This document shows, in pieces, positions 19,094-27,410 of a DNA stretch of 64,000 bases. Under the pieces are notes generated by a model. It made no database searches. It saw only the letters and a list, made by a program, of their open reading frames with translations, and was not told the origin of the DNA. The DNA comes from Hyphomonas oceanitis SCH89 (GTDB lineage: Bacteria; Pseudomonadota; Alphaproteobacteria; Caulobacterales; Hyphomonadaceae), in contig NZ_ARYL01000004.1 in NCBI RefSeq assembly GCF_000685295.1, positions 1-64,000 on the forward strand, in the 5' to 3' direction. Position numbers and translations under genes: made by a program. How positions within the stretch are numbered: the stretch's first letter is position 1; each line of letters starts with the position of its first letter.

Positions 19094-19128
19094 TGTCTCA
19101 GAGCCGCATGAGGGCGATCCCGCCCATC

Positions 19129-19860
19129 TCAGTCTGCAGTTGTCTCGGCCGAATCGTCTGCGCGCGCTTGCTCATCCGTTTCGGACGATGCTGATTTGCG
19201 GCGACCACGCGACAAGGTCTTCATCACGCCATCCGTCACGGCTTCAGGCTCTTCAGACGCATCCTTGGCGCGATAAGGCTTCCGGCGAGACTTCGGGCGA
19301 TCGCCGTCGGCCTTGGGCTTCGAACGGCTCTCTTTGGGTGCCTCTGCCTTGCTGGAATCTGAATCGTCGCTGGCGTCGATGACCTTCAGCGAATCCGGCT
19401 TGCCATTGTCATTGTCCGTATCGCGGGCATTGTCACGATCATCCTGGTTATCGTCCGGACGCGAACGCGATGTCACCTGAACGGTGGCTTCCTCGTTGCT
19501 GTCGTCGGAGTTTGAATCATCGTCTGACGAATCATTACGATTATCGCGGTCATCACGGCGATTGTCGCGATCATCTCGGCCGTTGCGCTGTTGCGGCTGC
19601 TGGCGATCCTTGGCTTCCATCTGTTTCGCAACGATGCGTTGGTAATGCTCGGCGAACTGGAAATAGGCCTCAGACAATACGCGGTCGCCGCTCGTTTGGG
19701 CGTCCCGGGCATATTGCTGGTACTTTTCCAGCACCTGCTGAGCAGATCCACGGATCTTCACGTCCGGACCAACACTTTCATAGTGCCGGTTCGGATTGTT
19801 GTGATTGTTGTTATTATTGTTACCGCCTGAGCGACGATTGCGCCCGCGTGAGCGTTTCAT
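19129..19860 (-). CDS. DUF4167 protein, low-complexity RNA-binding-like
   Basis: This 243-residue protein carries the alphaproteobacterial DUF4167 domain (about residues 25-90, with 'GSAQQVLEKYQQYARDAQTSGDRVLSEAYFQFAEHYQRI'). It is preceded by a basic and Asn-run N terminus (RGRNRR, then N repeats) and followed by a long disordered tail of Asp/Arg/Asn repeats and Ser/Glu/Lys. The ATG at 19860 is supported by GGGA nine bases upstream and by the family start. Function is unknown, but the composition resembles RNA-associated or phase-separating proteins. It follows prmC by 199 bp, a gene order seen widely in Alphaproteobacteria. Confidence 0.85.
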   Translation of the reverse strand: MKRSRGRNRRSGGNNNNNNHNNPNRHYESVGPDVKIRGSAQQVLEKYQQYARDAQTSGDRVLSEAYFQFAEHYQRIVAKQMEAKDRQQPQQRNGRDDRDNRRDDRDNRNDSSDDDSNSDDSNEEATVQVTSRSRPDDNQDDRDNARDTDNDNGKPDSLKVIDASDDSDSSKAEAPKESRSKPKADGDRPKSRRKPYRAKDASEEPEAVTDGVMKTLSRGRRKSASSETDEQARADDSAETTAD

Positions 19861-20059
19861 GAATGTATATCCCGTTTCATGCGCCTGCTTTTTGTCCTGC
19901 AGGCAGTTCCCAGCGCAATTGCCGAAGGAAGTGCTGTGGCCGAGCCCCGTTTTGCGAGAGTCTGGCGAGGGTGGAGCAGACTTGCCATACGCGGCTTCCA
20001 GCACCTCACGCATAGCTTCTAGCCTGTATTATTCACTCCGCCAAGCAAAAATATGCGTA

Positions 20060-20893
20060 TTAACCTATGGGCTGCCGGGCCCATACAACCCGGTCATTCC
20101 CGCCTAGATCCTTTGCACTGCCGATGTCGGTCAACCCGGCGGCCGCCAGAATCGCCCGCACATCCCCCTGCTGATCATAACCGATCTCGAAAACAACCGG
20201 CGTTCCGGGCTTCAGGCGGGCCTGGGAAAGCCCTGCCAGTTCCCGATAGGCATCCAGACCATCCGCCCCACCGTCGAGGGCCGCGTCCGGGTCGTAAAGG
20301 CGCACTTCCGGGTCGAGAGAGGCAACGACCTCGGTACGAATATAAGGCGGGTTGGAGATGAGAAGGTCCACTGATCCCCAGCCGGACCATTCGGACCATG
20401 GCTGAACCGCAAGCTTTGCACGGATTTCCAGCCCATGCTGCGCGATATTCTCTGCCGCCAGCGAGGCCGCCGCCCCATCTGCCTCAACGCCTGTTCCTGA
20501 TATATCCGGCCGCGTCACGAGCAGCGCTATCAGAAGGCACCCGGAACCGGTTCCAAGGTCAGCAATTTCCAGCCCGGGACTATCCGGCAAAAGGCGGAGC
20601 GCCGCCTCAACCACAGCCTCGCTATCGGCGCGCGGCACCAAAGCCCGCGCATCCGAAATGAAGTCCAGGCCAAAAAAGGAAGTTGTTCCGGCAATATGCT
20701 GGAAGGGCACGCGTGCCTCGCGCTGGCCGACCATGCGATCGAATGTCTCCCTCACATCGTCTGGCGTCGCCATATGGCCCCTGAGGATGAGCTGGGATGT
20801 CGTCAGGCCAGACGCCAGCGACATTAGCAGGCGGGCTTCCCGTTGCGGGGATTCGATGCCAGCCTGCCGGAAGCATCCGGCGGCCCCAGCCAT
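20060..20893 (-). CDS. prmC: Release-factor glutamine methyltransferase PrmC
   Basis: PrmC methylates the Gln of the GGQ motif in release factors RF1 and RF2, using S-adenosylmethionine. The SAM motif (DLGTGSGCLL, about residues 113-122) and the catalytic NPPY (ISNPPYIRTE, near 178) are present. The first ATG gives 277 residues. However, coding sequence continues upstream in frame as S-R-P-T-Y-T-D-L, matching the usual PrmC N terminus, back to a CTG codon at 20920-20918 that overlaps the prfA stop. The real start may therefore be that CTG, nine codons earlier. The gene is directly downstream of its substrate gene prfA. Confidence 0.93.
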   Translation of the reverse strand: MAGAAGCFRQAGIESPQREARLLMSLASGLTTSQLILRGHMATPDDVRETFDRMVGQREARVPFQHIAGTTSFFGLDFISDARALVPRADSEAVVEAALRLLPDSPGLEIADLGTGSGCLLIALLVTRPDISGTGVEADGAAASLAAENIAQHGLEIRAKLAVQPWSEWSGWGSVDLLISNPPYIRTEVVASLDPEVRLYDPDAALDGGADGLDAYRELAGLSQARLKPGTPVVFEIGYDQQGDVRAILAAAGLTDIGSAKDLGGNDRVVWARQPIG

Positions 20894-20916
20894 CAGATCC
20901 GTATAGGTCGGGCGGC

Positions 20917-21993
20917 TCAGTTCTCGTTCTCCATGGCCGCCAGCTTGCGGGCCTGGTCTTCCGTGATGAGGGCTTCGACCACATCATTCAGCTTGTCGCC
21001 CGTAATGATCCGGTCGAGCGAATAGAGTGTCAGGCCGATACGGTGATCGGTCATCCGATTTTCCGGGAAGTTATAGGTCCGCACCTTCTGGCTGCGGTCG
21101 CCTGAGCCGATCTGGCTTGCCCGCGCTTCGGCGCGTTCGGCATCCTTGGCCGACCGCTCGCGCTCATAGAGGCGGATCTTCAGCTGATCCATCGCCTTTT
21201 CGCGGTTCACGTGCTGGGATTTTTCGGAGCTGGTCGCAACTAGGCCGGTGGGCAAGTGCGTGATGCGAACGGCCGAGTCGGTCGTGTTGACGTGCTGGCC
21301 GCCTGCGCCAGACGACCGCATCGTATCGATGCGGATATCTTCAGGACGAATATCGATCTCGACATTCTCCGGCGCCGGGAGGACGGCTACAGTGGCCGCA
21401 GACGTATGGATACGCCCTTGCGTTTCCGTCGCCGGGACGCGCTGCACCCGATGCACGCCGCTTTCCCATTTCATGTGTCCGAACACACCGTCACCAGACA
21501 CGTTGGCAATCAGTTCCTTGTAGCCGCCCGCATCACCTTCTGAGGCATCAACGATATCGACCTTCCAGCCCATGATCTGGAAATAGCGCGAATACATGCG
21601 GAACAGGTCGCCTGCGAACAGGGCCGCCTCATCGCCGCCGGTGCCGGCGCGCAATTCGATCACGATATCGGCCTTGTCATCGACATCCTTGGGCAGGAGC
21701 AGGACCTGAACTTCCTGCTCAAGGGCCGGCAAACGGTCCTTGAGTTCCTCGACTTCATCGCGCGCGAGTTCCGCCATGTCCGCGTCGCCGCTGGCGACAA
21801 GCGCTTCAGCTTCTTTGAGCTCCTTGCGGGCCGACATCAGCTCGCGCGCCTTGTCGACCACCGGCTTCAGGTCGGAGTGTTCTTTGGACAGGGCGATGAT
21901 TTCAGCGGTTTCGGTGGTCGCGCCCATGCGGGCTTCGACCTGTTCGAACCGGTCGATCACCTGCTGTAGTCTGGAAGGAGAAATAGTGGCCAT
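20917..21993 (-). CDS. prfA: Peptide chain release factor 1
   Basis: RF1 recognises UAA and UAG stop codons and triggers peptide release on the ribosome. The 358-residue protein has the GGQ loop ([18 protein letters not shown], near residue 230), whose Gln is the target of PrmC encoded next door. The upstream domain 2 contains the P-A-T tripeptide region ([14 protein letters not shown], near 189), the stop-codon reading motif of RF1. Length is normal. It shares a transcript with prmC and overlaps or abuts it. Confidence 0.97.
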   Translation of the reverse strand: MATISPSRLQQVIDRFEQVEARMGATTETAEIIALSKEHSDLKPVVDKARELMSARKELKEAEALVASGDADMAELARDEVEELKDRLPALEQEVQVLLLPKDVDDKADIVIELRAGTGGDEAALFAGDLFRMYSRYFQIMGWKVDIVDASEGDAGGYKELIANVSGDGVFGHMKWESGVHRVQRVPATETQGRIHTSAATVAVLPAPENVEIDIRPEDIRIDTMRSSGAGGQHVNTTDSAVRITHLPTGLVATSSEKSQHVNREKAMDQLKIRLYERERSAKDAERAEARASQIGSGDRSQKVRTYNFPENRMTDHRIGLTLYSLDRIITGDKLNDVVEALITEDQARKLAAMENEN

Positions 21994-22015
21994 AGCGGCC
22001 CTTTAGAGCGGTTTT

Positions 22016-22036
22016 GAGGGCGCGTGAAGCGCCCTC
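22016..22036. other. Stem-loop between the MAPEG gene and prfA
   Basis: GAGGGCGC, a five-base loop and GCGCCCTC form an 8-bp perfect stem. It lies downstream of the MAPEG gene and 23 bp upstream of prfA. No T-run follows on the minus strand, so it is a processing or pausing hairpin at best rather than an intrinsic terminator. Confidence 0.4.
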
Positions 22037-22053
22037 GCTGCCACATCTGCAAG

Positions 22054-22482
22054 CTAGAGCAGAATTCGCACGACCTCATGCCCGGCGATAATGAACAATG
22101 TGATCGAGGCCAGGGCGAAGACCATGAACCGCACCGCCACTTTGGGCGACAGGATCTGGACGAAGGAATGGACAATCCGCAGGCCCACATAGATCCAAGC
22201 CATCAACTCCATGAAGTTGCCCTGCCCGCCCGTCAGCGCAGCGAAGAACATCAAAGCGTAGAAGATGGTCGGCTGCTCATGCAGGTGGTTGTAGTTGTCG
22301 GCCACGGAACGGACATTGGCGGGCATACGATCCCCATAAGTGCCCGGATGGCGGGCCGCATCGGGATCGATCTGGGCCTTCTGCATCGCCGGAATGCGTG
22401 TGGCATACATCCAGAGCCACATTACGAGCGTCCAGCAGATCAGCGCGAGCACGGGCAATAGAAGTTCAACAATTACAGACAT
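22054..22482 (-). CDS. MAPEG-family membrane protein
   Basis: This 142-residue integral membrane protein has four hydrophobic helices, in the arrangement of the MAPEG superfamily (membrane-associated proteins in eicosanoid and glutathione metabolism). The conserved loop 'NVRSVADNYNHLHEQPTIFYALMF' (about residues 55-80) contains the family's Asn/Glu-Pro signature (EQP). Bacterial members are often glutathione transferases or of unknown role. The gene lies upstream of prfA on the same strand with a hairpin between them. The catalytic residues are not diagnostic here. Confidence 0.85.
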   Translation of the reverse strand: MSVIVELLLPVLALICWTLVMWLWMYATRIPAMQKAQIDPDAARHPGTYGDRMPANVRSVADNYNHLHEQPTIFYALMFFAALTGGQGNFMELMAWIYVGLRIVHSFVQILSPKVAVRFMVFALASITLFIIAGHEVVRILL

Positions 22483-22522
22483 TTATAGCTCCCTCAGCTT
22501 TTCTTTTACGGGAGATTAGGGA

Positions 22523-23803
22523 TCAATTCGCCATTTGAACAGCAGTTTCAGGAGGCGCAGCCTTATCTAAATGCGCTGCCAGAAAGGCCGTGAAGGCATC
22601 AATATCCCTGGGCACGATGCTATGCCCGCCGGGGCGCAGCCAATAGGCGAGATTCGATTCAGGGTCGAATGCCTGCATGCCCGCGTCCGAAAGCCCCTCC
22701 GCCGCATCCGCCGCGTAAACGGCAGAGGCAGCCTCAGCGGCGCGATACGTGGAATTGGGATCAGACCAGACATCCCTCCGGCCATTGCCCAGAAGCACGG
22801 GCGTTGGCGCTAACAGGGCCAGCAATTCGTGCTGATCCACTGGCAGACTGGGAAGATCCGTCAGATAGGCCTGCACACGTGGCGACAGCCAGTGCGGATA
22901 GGATTTGGCCATGCGCGCAAGGCCCTCGCCCGTTTCAGACCGCGACAGCGCCGCCCCTGCAAAACCGGACTGATGGGCGATCACAGCCGCGATACGGCGA
23001 TCCCACACGCCCGCCATCAAGGCAGATTTGCCATGCCGCGAATGCCCCATCACCGCCATGCGTTTGCTATCAATGCGGGGGTCTGCTTCCAACACGTCCA
23101 GCGCCGCCGAGAAGCCATAGGACCATGCCATCAGCGCACTCGTCGGACTGATCGGGCCGCCCATTCTGGCCATCACGGCCTGCGCCTCGCCATTCTTGTC
23201 CGGCACGAGTTCACTGGCGTAGAAGCTGGCATAGGCCAGGCCCGCATCGAAATAGCGCGAGACCGGCACCTCAGCTATGTAGCGGCCGAAAATCTGGGTC
23301 ACCACCTTTCCCATGATGCCATCCATTTCCGATCCGTCACAGAAAGACATGTCAGCGGCGGTGACGGGCTCCCCGGGAAATGAGGCGCAGTTGGTCGAGA
23401 ATGTCTGGCTGACGACGACAGGCAAGGACCGATCTGACTTTGGAAAGGCCGCAACGAGATGGAAGAGGCGCGCGCCCTCGCCTGAGCCTATCGTAACTGC
23501 CGATTCCTCAAGCGTGCCCCGGCCATCCAGATAATCAGGATCGACAACACGCCACGGGCTGAAGGCGACAGCCATGCCTGTTGGCCAGGGGCCATAAAGC
23601 GTGTCCTCGAATGCCTGCTTTAGGTCCTCACGCACCGCTGGATTGCCAGTGATTGCCTGCACATCAAGGGGCGGTTGGGGAAGCGCCTTGTTACTTGTTT
23701 CGAGGCTCGCATAATTCATGCCGAGCATGGTGCAATTGGACATCACCAGAACCGTTATCCCTAACGCGATCAGCAGCGGCATCCGCTTCAGAAACCAGAT
23801 CAT
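22523..23803 (-). CDS. CE15-like membrane-anchored alpha/beta hydrolase
   Basis: This 426-residue protein has an N-terminal membrane or lipoprotein-type segment (about residues 8-25, with a Cys at 24 in MSNCTML) and a large alpha/beta-hydrolase domain. The nucleophile motif GHSRHGK (Ser near residue 253) is the form seen in glucuronoyl esterases of family CE15 and their relatives. A late GGHSIV His (near 400) could complete the triad. CE15 enzymes cut ester bonds between lignin and glucuronoxylan, but marine relatives have other roles, so substrate is open. The ATG at 23803 has AAGAGG about ten bases upstream. A GTG nine codons earlier lacks this. Confidence 0.7.
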   Translation of the reverse strand: MIWFLKRMPLLIALGITVLVMSNCTMLGMNYASLETSNKALPQPPLDVQAITGNPAVREDLKQAFEDTLYGPWPTGMAVAFSPWRVVDPDYLDGRGTLEESAVTIGSGEGARLFHLVAAFPKSDRSLPVVVSQTFSTNCASFPGEPVTAADMSFCDGSEMDGIMGKVVTQIFGRYIAEVPVSRYFDAGLAYASFYASELVPDKNGEAQAVMARMGGPISPTSALMAWSYGFSAALDVLEADPRIDSKRMAVMGHSRHGKSALMAGVWDRRIAAVIAHQSGFAGAALSRSETGEGLARMAKSYPHWLSPRVQAYLTDLPSLPVDQHELLALLAPTPVLLGNGRRDVWSDPNSTYRAAEAASAVYAADAAEGLSDAGMQAFDPESNLAYWLRPGGHSIVPRDIDAFTAFLAAHLDKAAPPETAVQMAN

Positions 23804-23986
23804 GCGGGCAAACCTCTTTGCTTGGGACACGTAGCACCCAACTCATACCGCCATTTGTCGATTTGGGCAGGCCCTTCACGAAAACGTGGCTGTCCCATGG
23901 TCTTCTTTAAAACAAGGCCTCTGTGCTGATCAGTCCGCAACAAATTTCGCACTTGCAGGGTCAATCTCGGTCTGCACTATGATCTG

Positions 23987-24589
23987 ATGAAATGGATCGC
24001 CCTTGTTATTGGTTGTGTCTTCGGCCTCGCTGCTGGCACAGCGTCTGCGCTTGCTGCGGCAGGTATAGTTGGCCCCGGCATGCGTTTGGGCGGCGTCATC
24101 GACGCTAATGGTTGGCTGAGCGACTGGACCGTCGGATCCCCAAGCGCCAATCCTTGGACACGGGCATATATTGCCCGCCGCGGCCTCCTCGCCCTTACCA
24201 AGGAAGAAGCCGTCTACTTCACCCGCGCAAAAGACGATACCGGCCGGCCCCTCACAGAGGATTGCACCTATCGCGTCAGCGGCGAGACGATGCCCGCCCT
24301 TTGGTGGTCGGTTACGCTGTACGACGCGAAGAACTACCTGCCCCCCAACACTGATCGGGCGCTCGCCTACGATCTGACCAAAGCCACTAATGCCGGTCAG
24401 GCCGAGAATTGGTCTTTCCTCGTTGCGCCTGTGCGACCGGCAGAAGGCAATTGGGTGTCCAGCCGTTCTGCCGACAACTTTGACCTGACCTTGCGCCTCT
24501 ACAAACCCGATGCCGCGCTGCTCGACGATCCGGAATCAGTTCTGACCCCGCCGTCGATTGAACGCCTGTCGTGCGGAGGCCAATCCTGA
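23987..24589 (+). CDS. DUF1214 domain protein, secreted
   Basis: This 200-residue protein starts with a hydrophobic segment (about residues 4-27) and carries DUF1214, whose core includes 'YRVSGETMPALWWSVTLYDAKNYLPPN' (about 96-122) and 'NFDLTLRLYKPD'. DUF1214 and DUF1254 domains often occur together in one protein or, as here, as adjacent genes. They are thought to be envelope-located and their function is unresolved. The next gene (DUF1254) starts within its stop codon. The neighbours on both sides are on the other strand, so this two-gene unit stands alone. Confidence 0.8.
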   Translation: MKWIALVIGCVFGLAAGTASALAAAGIVGPGMRLGGVIDANGWLSDWTVGSPSANPWTRAYIARRGLLALTKEEAVYFTRAKDDTGRPLTEDCTYRVSGETMPALWWSVTLYDAKNYLPPNTDRALAYDLTKATNAGQAENWSFLVAPVRPAEGNWVSSRSADNFDLTLRLYKPDAALLDDPESVLTPPSIERLSCGGQS

Positions 24590-25122
24590 TGCGCAGCTTC
24601 CTGACAGGTCTCGTCGCGTTTCTCGTTACCTTTGCCTTGGCGCATTTTATTGTGCTGAACGCCGTGCCTGGCAAGATCATGTCCAAGGTGCGTGAGCGGA
24701 TGATGGCTGGCGGCCTGCCCACACAACACTGGCAGATGACACCTCGCGTCTCCCCGGAGAACCAGCGGGTCGTTCGCCCCGCGCCAGATCTTGCCTACGC
24801 CATCTGCGTGATAGACTTGGCGGACGGCCCTGTCGAACTCGATGTTCCGGCCTGGAACGCCTATGGTTCACTATCGGTATTTTCTGCGCGGACAGACAAC
24901 GTATATGCAGGCTCGCTAGACGCCCGTGCGGCCGGAACGCCGCATATGCGACGCATCGTTGTGGCGACAAGCAAGCAGGACGTACCGGCGGCAGGGGACG
25001 CTGAAGTCGTGCGGGTTGAGAAACCGGAAGCGCTGGCCCTCATTCGCCGCCTCGCTCCGACGCAGGAGGCTTATGAAGCAGCCGCCGCCCTCATTCCTGA
25101 AAGCCAGTGCAAGCCGCTCTAG
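24589..25122 (+). CDS. DUF1254 domain protein, secreted
   Basis: This 177-residue protein has an N-terminal hydrophobic helix (about residues 3-24) and the DUF1254 domain with 'NQRVVRPAPDLAYAICVIDLADGPVELDVPA' (about 60-90). Its ATG shares one base with the preceding TGA stop (TGATG), so it is translationally coupled with the DUF1214 gene. I chose this start over one six codons upstream for that reason and because the signal helix follows at once. It ends 3 bp before the ispG stop codon on the opposite strand. Function unknown. Confidence 0.8.
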   Translation: MRSFLTGLVAFLVTFALAHFIVLNAVPGKIMSKVRERMMAGGLPTQHWQMTPRVSPENQRVVRPAPDLAYAICVIDLADGPVELDVPAWNAYGSLSVFSARTDNVYAGSLDARAAGTPHMRRIVVATSKQDVPAAGDAEVVRVEKPEALALIRRLAPTQEAYEAAAALIPESQCKPL

Positions 25123-25125
25123 CGC

Positions 25126-26259
25126 CTATTCCGCAGCCACTTCCGCCTGTTCGCGTTCAGCACGAAGACGTTCAGCCTTCTGCTCGACGAGACCGACGAT
25201 ATGCTCGATCATGTCGGCGTTCGACACGTTGTGATCGGCACGGCCAGCCACAAACATCTTGCCACTTTCCTTGCCGCCGCCCGTAAAGCCAAGATCCGTC
25301 ATCGCCGCTTCACCGGGGCCGTTGACGACACAGCCGATGATGGACAGCGAGATCGGTTCTGAAATGTGGGCAAGGCGCTTCTCGAGCGTCTCGACAGTTG
25401 TGATCACGTCAAAGCCCTGCCGCGCGCAGGACGGGCACGCAATGATGTTGACGCCGCGCGTGCGCAGGCCGAGCGACTTCAGCATCTCGAAGCCGACTTT
25501 CACTTCCTCAACCGGGTCTGCCGAAAGCGACACGCGGATCGTGTCGCCAATACCGGCCCAGAGCAGGTTGCCCATGCCGATGGACGACTTCACCGTGCCG
25601 GTGCGCAGGCCGCCCGCTTCGGTGATGCCGAGATGGAGGGGCGCGTCCGTGGCTTCGGCAAGCTGGTGGTAGGCAGCAGCCGTCATGAACATGTCAGACG
25701 CTTTCACGCTGATCTTGTACTCATGGAAGCCGAGATCATCGAGAATGCGCGCATGATCCAGCGCGCTCTCAACCATCGCATCAGGGCAAGGTTCACCGTA
25801 TTTCTCGAGCAGGTGTCGCTCCAGCGAGCCGCCATTGACGCCGATCCGGATGGAGCAGCCATTGGCCCGCGCGGCATTCACGACTTCCTTCACACGCGCC
25901 TGAGACCCGATATTGCCCGGATTGATGCGCAGGCAGGCAGCGCCAGCTTCTGCGGCCTCTATGGCGCGCTTGTAGTGAAAATGGATGTCCGCAACGATCG
26001 GAACAGGGGAGGCCTTGCAGATCGCCTTCATGGCCGCTGTTGAATCTTCTGTCGGGCAGGAGACGCGCACGATATCGGCGCCGGCCTCAGCTGCACGCTC
26101 AATTTGCGCAATGGTGGCGGCAGCGTCTTCAGTCGGCGTGTTGGTCATTGTCTGGACAGCAATCGGTGCATCACCGCCAATTTCGACAGACCCAACGCGG
26201 ATCTTGCGCGAGACGCGCCGGTCAATATTGCGCCAAGGCCGGATCGGATTGTGGCTCAT
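25126..26259 (-). CDS. ispG: 4-Hydroxy-3-methylbut-2-enyl-diphosphate synthase IspG
   Basis: IspG reduces methylerythritol cyclodiphosphate to HMBPP with a [4Fe-4S] cluster, the penultimate step of the MEP isoprenoid pathway. The 377-residue protein has the cluster motif CPSCAR (near residue 275) and the later Cys and Glu in [10 protein letters not shown] (about 310-319). N-terminal TIM-barrel motifs such as '[15 protein letters not shown]' are typical. The short bacterial form without the plant insert is seen. It lies downstream of the rodZ-like gene, as in many bacteria. Confidence 0.96.
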   Translation of the reverse strand: MSHNPIRPWRNIDRRVSRKIRVGSVEIGGDAPIAVQTMTNTPTEDAAATIAQIERAAEAGADIVRVSCPTEDSTAAMKAICKASPVPIVADIHFHYKRAIEAAEAGAACLRINPGNIGSQARVKEVVNAARANGCSIRIGVNGGSLERHLLEKYGEPCPDAMVESALDHARILDDLGFHEYKISVKASDMFMTAAAYHQLAEATDAPLHLGITEAGGLRTGTVKSSIGMGNLLWAGIGDTIRVSLSADPVEEVKVGFEMLKSLGLRTRGVNIIACPSCARQGFDVITTVETLEKRLAHISEPISLSIIGCVVNGPGEAAMTDLGFTGGGKESGKMFVAGRADHNVSNADMIEHIVGLVEQKAERLRAEREQAEVAAE

Positions 26260-26346
26260 GAGACGTGGGTCTCCCTGCGGCTGATTGCTGGGCCTGATGT
26301 GGCGCTTGCAGGCCCTTGCGTAAAGGCCTCACCGCACATTGTCGCG

Positions 26347-27321
26347 CTATCGTGTAGCTTTGCCGGCGCCGTTCGCGGCGACGGTGGGCGCAGCCATTTC
26401 GGCGGCTTCAGCGAGTTTCTGGTCGACACTTACCGAGAATACAGCCGCACCCTCAGGACCAAGCGGACCAATCACCACGTCACCGACACGCCATTGGAAA
26501 GCACCGCCGTCCTTGGCTGACACGGTCCAGCCTGCATCAAGACGCGGGAAATAGTTCTCGCCGGCTGCCATCACGCGGCTACGGAAAATCGTGCCGTCGG
26601 CGCCGCGAATTTCCAGCCAGCCCTGGCGAACCGCCACGAGTTCTAGCTGTAGGTTCGTCGGCAATGGCCGCTCAGCTTCGCTCGCATCCTCAAACAGGCT
26701 GTGACGCGCGCCGTTGACTGCAACAATGGCAGGGGCCGGTGCCAGCTCAGGCGCGGGTTTCACGATCTGCGTCACGCCAATGGCAACACCGGCAAAGAGG
26801 GTCATCACTGCAGCTGTGGCCACCATTAGGGGCCATTTCGGCTTGGGCGGCGCGATATCACCAATTTTCGGCACAGGCGCAGAGTGTCTGACTTCCGACA
26901 CGGCACCGCACTCAAGCGTATATTGAGCGATGACTTCACTGTCAGGCAGGCCCAGTTCAACGCAGTAGGCGCGCAGGTAGGGTGTAAGGTAGCCTTTGGG
27001 GATCTGGCCGATCTCCATGCGCTCAATCCACATCAGGAAATCCTGACGCAGCAGCGACTTGCGCGACACATCTGCGATTTCAAGGCCGAGCGTCTCGCGT
27101 ACACGGCGCAGGACCTGCCCCATGCGCAGGCTCTCTCCATTAAACTTGCGGCTTTTGAAAATATCCATCGCCCGCTCGCGCGGGGTCATTTCCAGGATTG
27201 GCTCGGAGACGGATTCAGACACATGCGAATCCTCAACGGAACGGTCCGTTCCGCCATCAGCGGAGCGCACATCGTCCAGAGACTCAGGGCCTTGTGTGTT
27301 GAAGGTTTCGTCGTGTCCCAT
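26347..27321 (-). CDS. RodZ-like helix-turn-helix transmembrane protein
   Basis: This 324-residue protein has a cytoplasmic N-terminal HTH domain (about residues 66-125, 'MGQVLRRVRETLGLEIADVSRKS...LMWIERMEIGQIPKGYLTPYLRAYCVELGL'), one transmembrane helix (about 163-186), and a C-terminal beta domain (DUF4115 type). This is the RodZ layout, which couples MreB filaments to the cell wall machinery and cell shape. Sequence similarity to enterobacterial RodZ is low, hence no gene symbol. The position just upstream of ispG is a common context for rodZ in bacteria. A long acidic N-terminal tail (1-45) is a variable feature. Confidence 0.8.
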   Translation of the reverse strand: MGHDETFNTQGPESLDDVRSADGGTDRSVEDSHVSESVSEPILEMTPRERAMDIFKSRKFNGESLRMGQVLRRVRETLGLEIADVSRKSLLRQDFLMWIERMEIGQIPKGYLTPYLRAYCVELGLPDSEVIAQYTLECGAVSEVRHSAPVPKIGDIAPPKPKWPLMVATAAVMTLFAGVAIGVTQIVKPAPELAPAPAIVAVNGARHSLFEDASEAERPLPTNLQLELVAVRQGWLEIRGADGTIFRSRVMAAGENYFPRLDAGWTVSAKDGGAFQWRVGDVVIGPLGPEGAAVFSVSVDQKLAEAAEMAAPTVAANGAGKATR

Positions 27322-27410
27322 ATTCTTCCAATCCAGCCGTCCGTCGGGATGTTCGCCAAAAGACGAGCAAGTTCTGGTCCAGAAACATGGTGATTTTTGG
27401 ACCAGCGACC

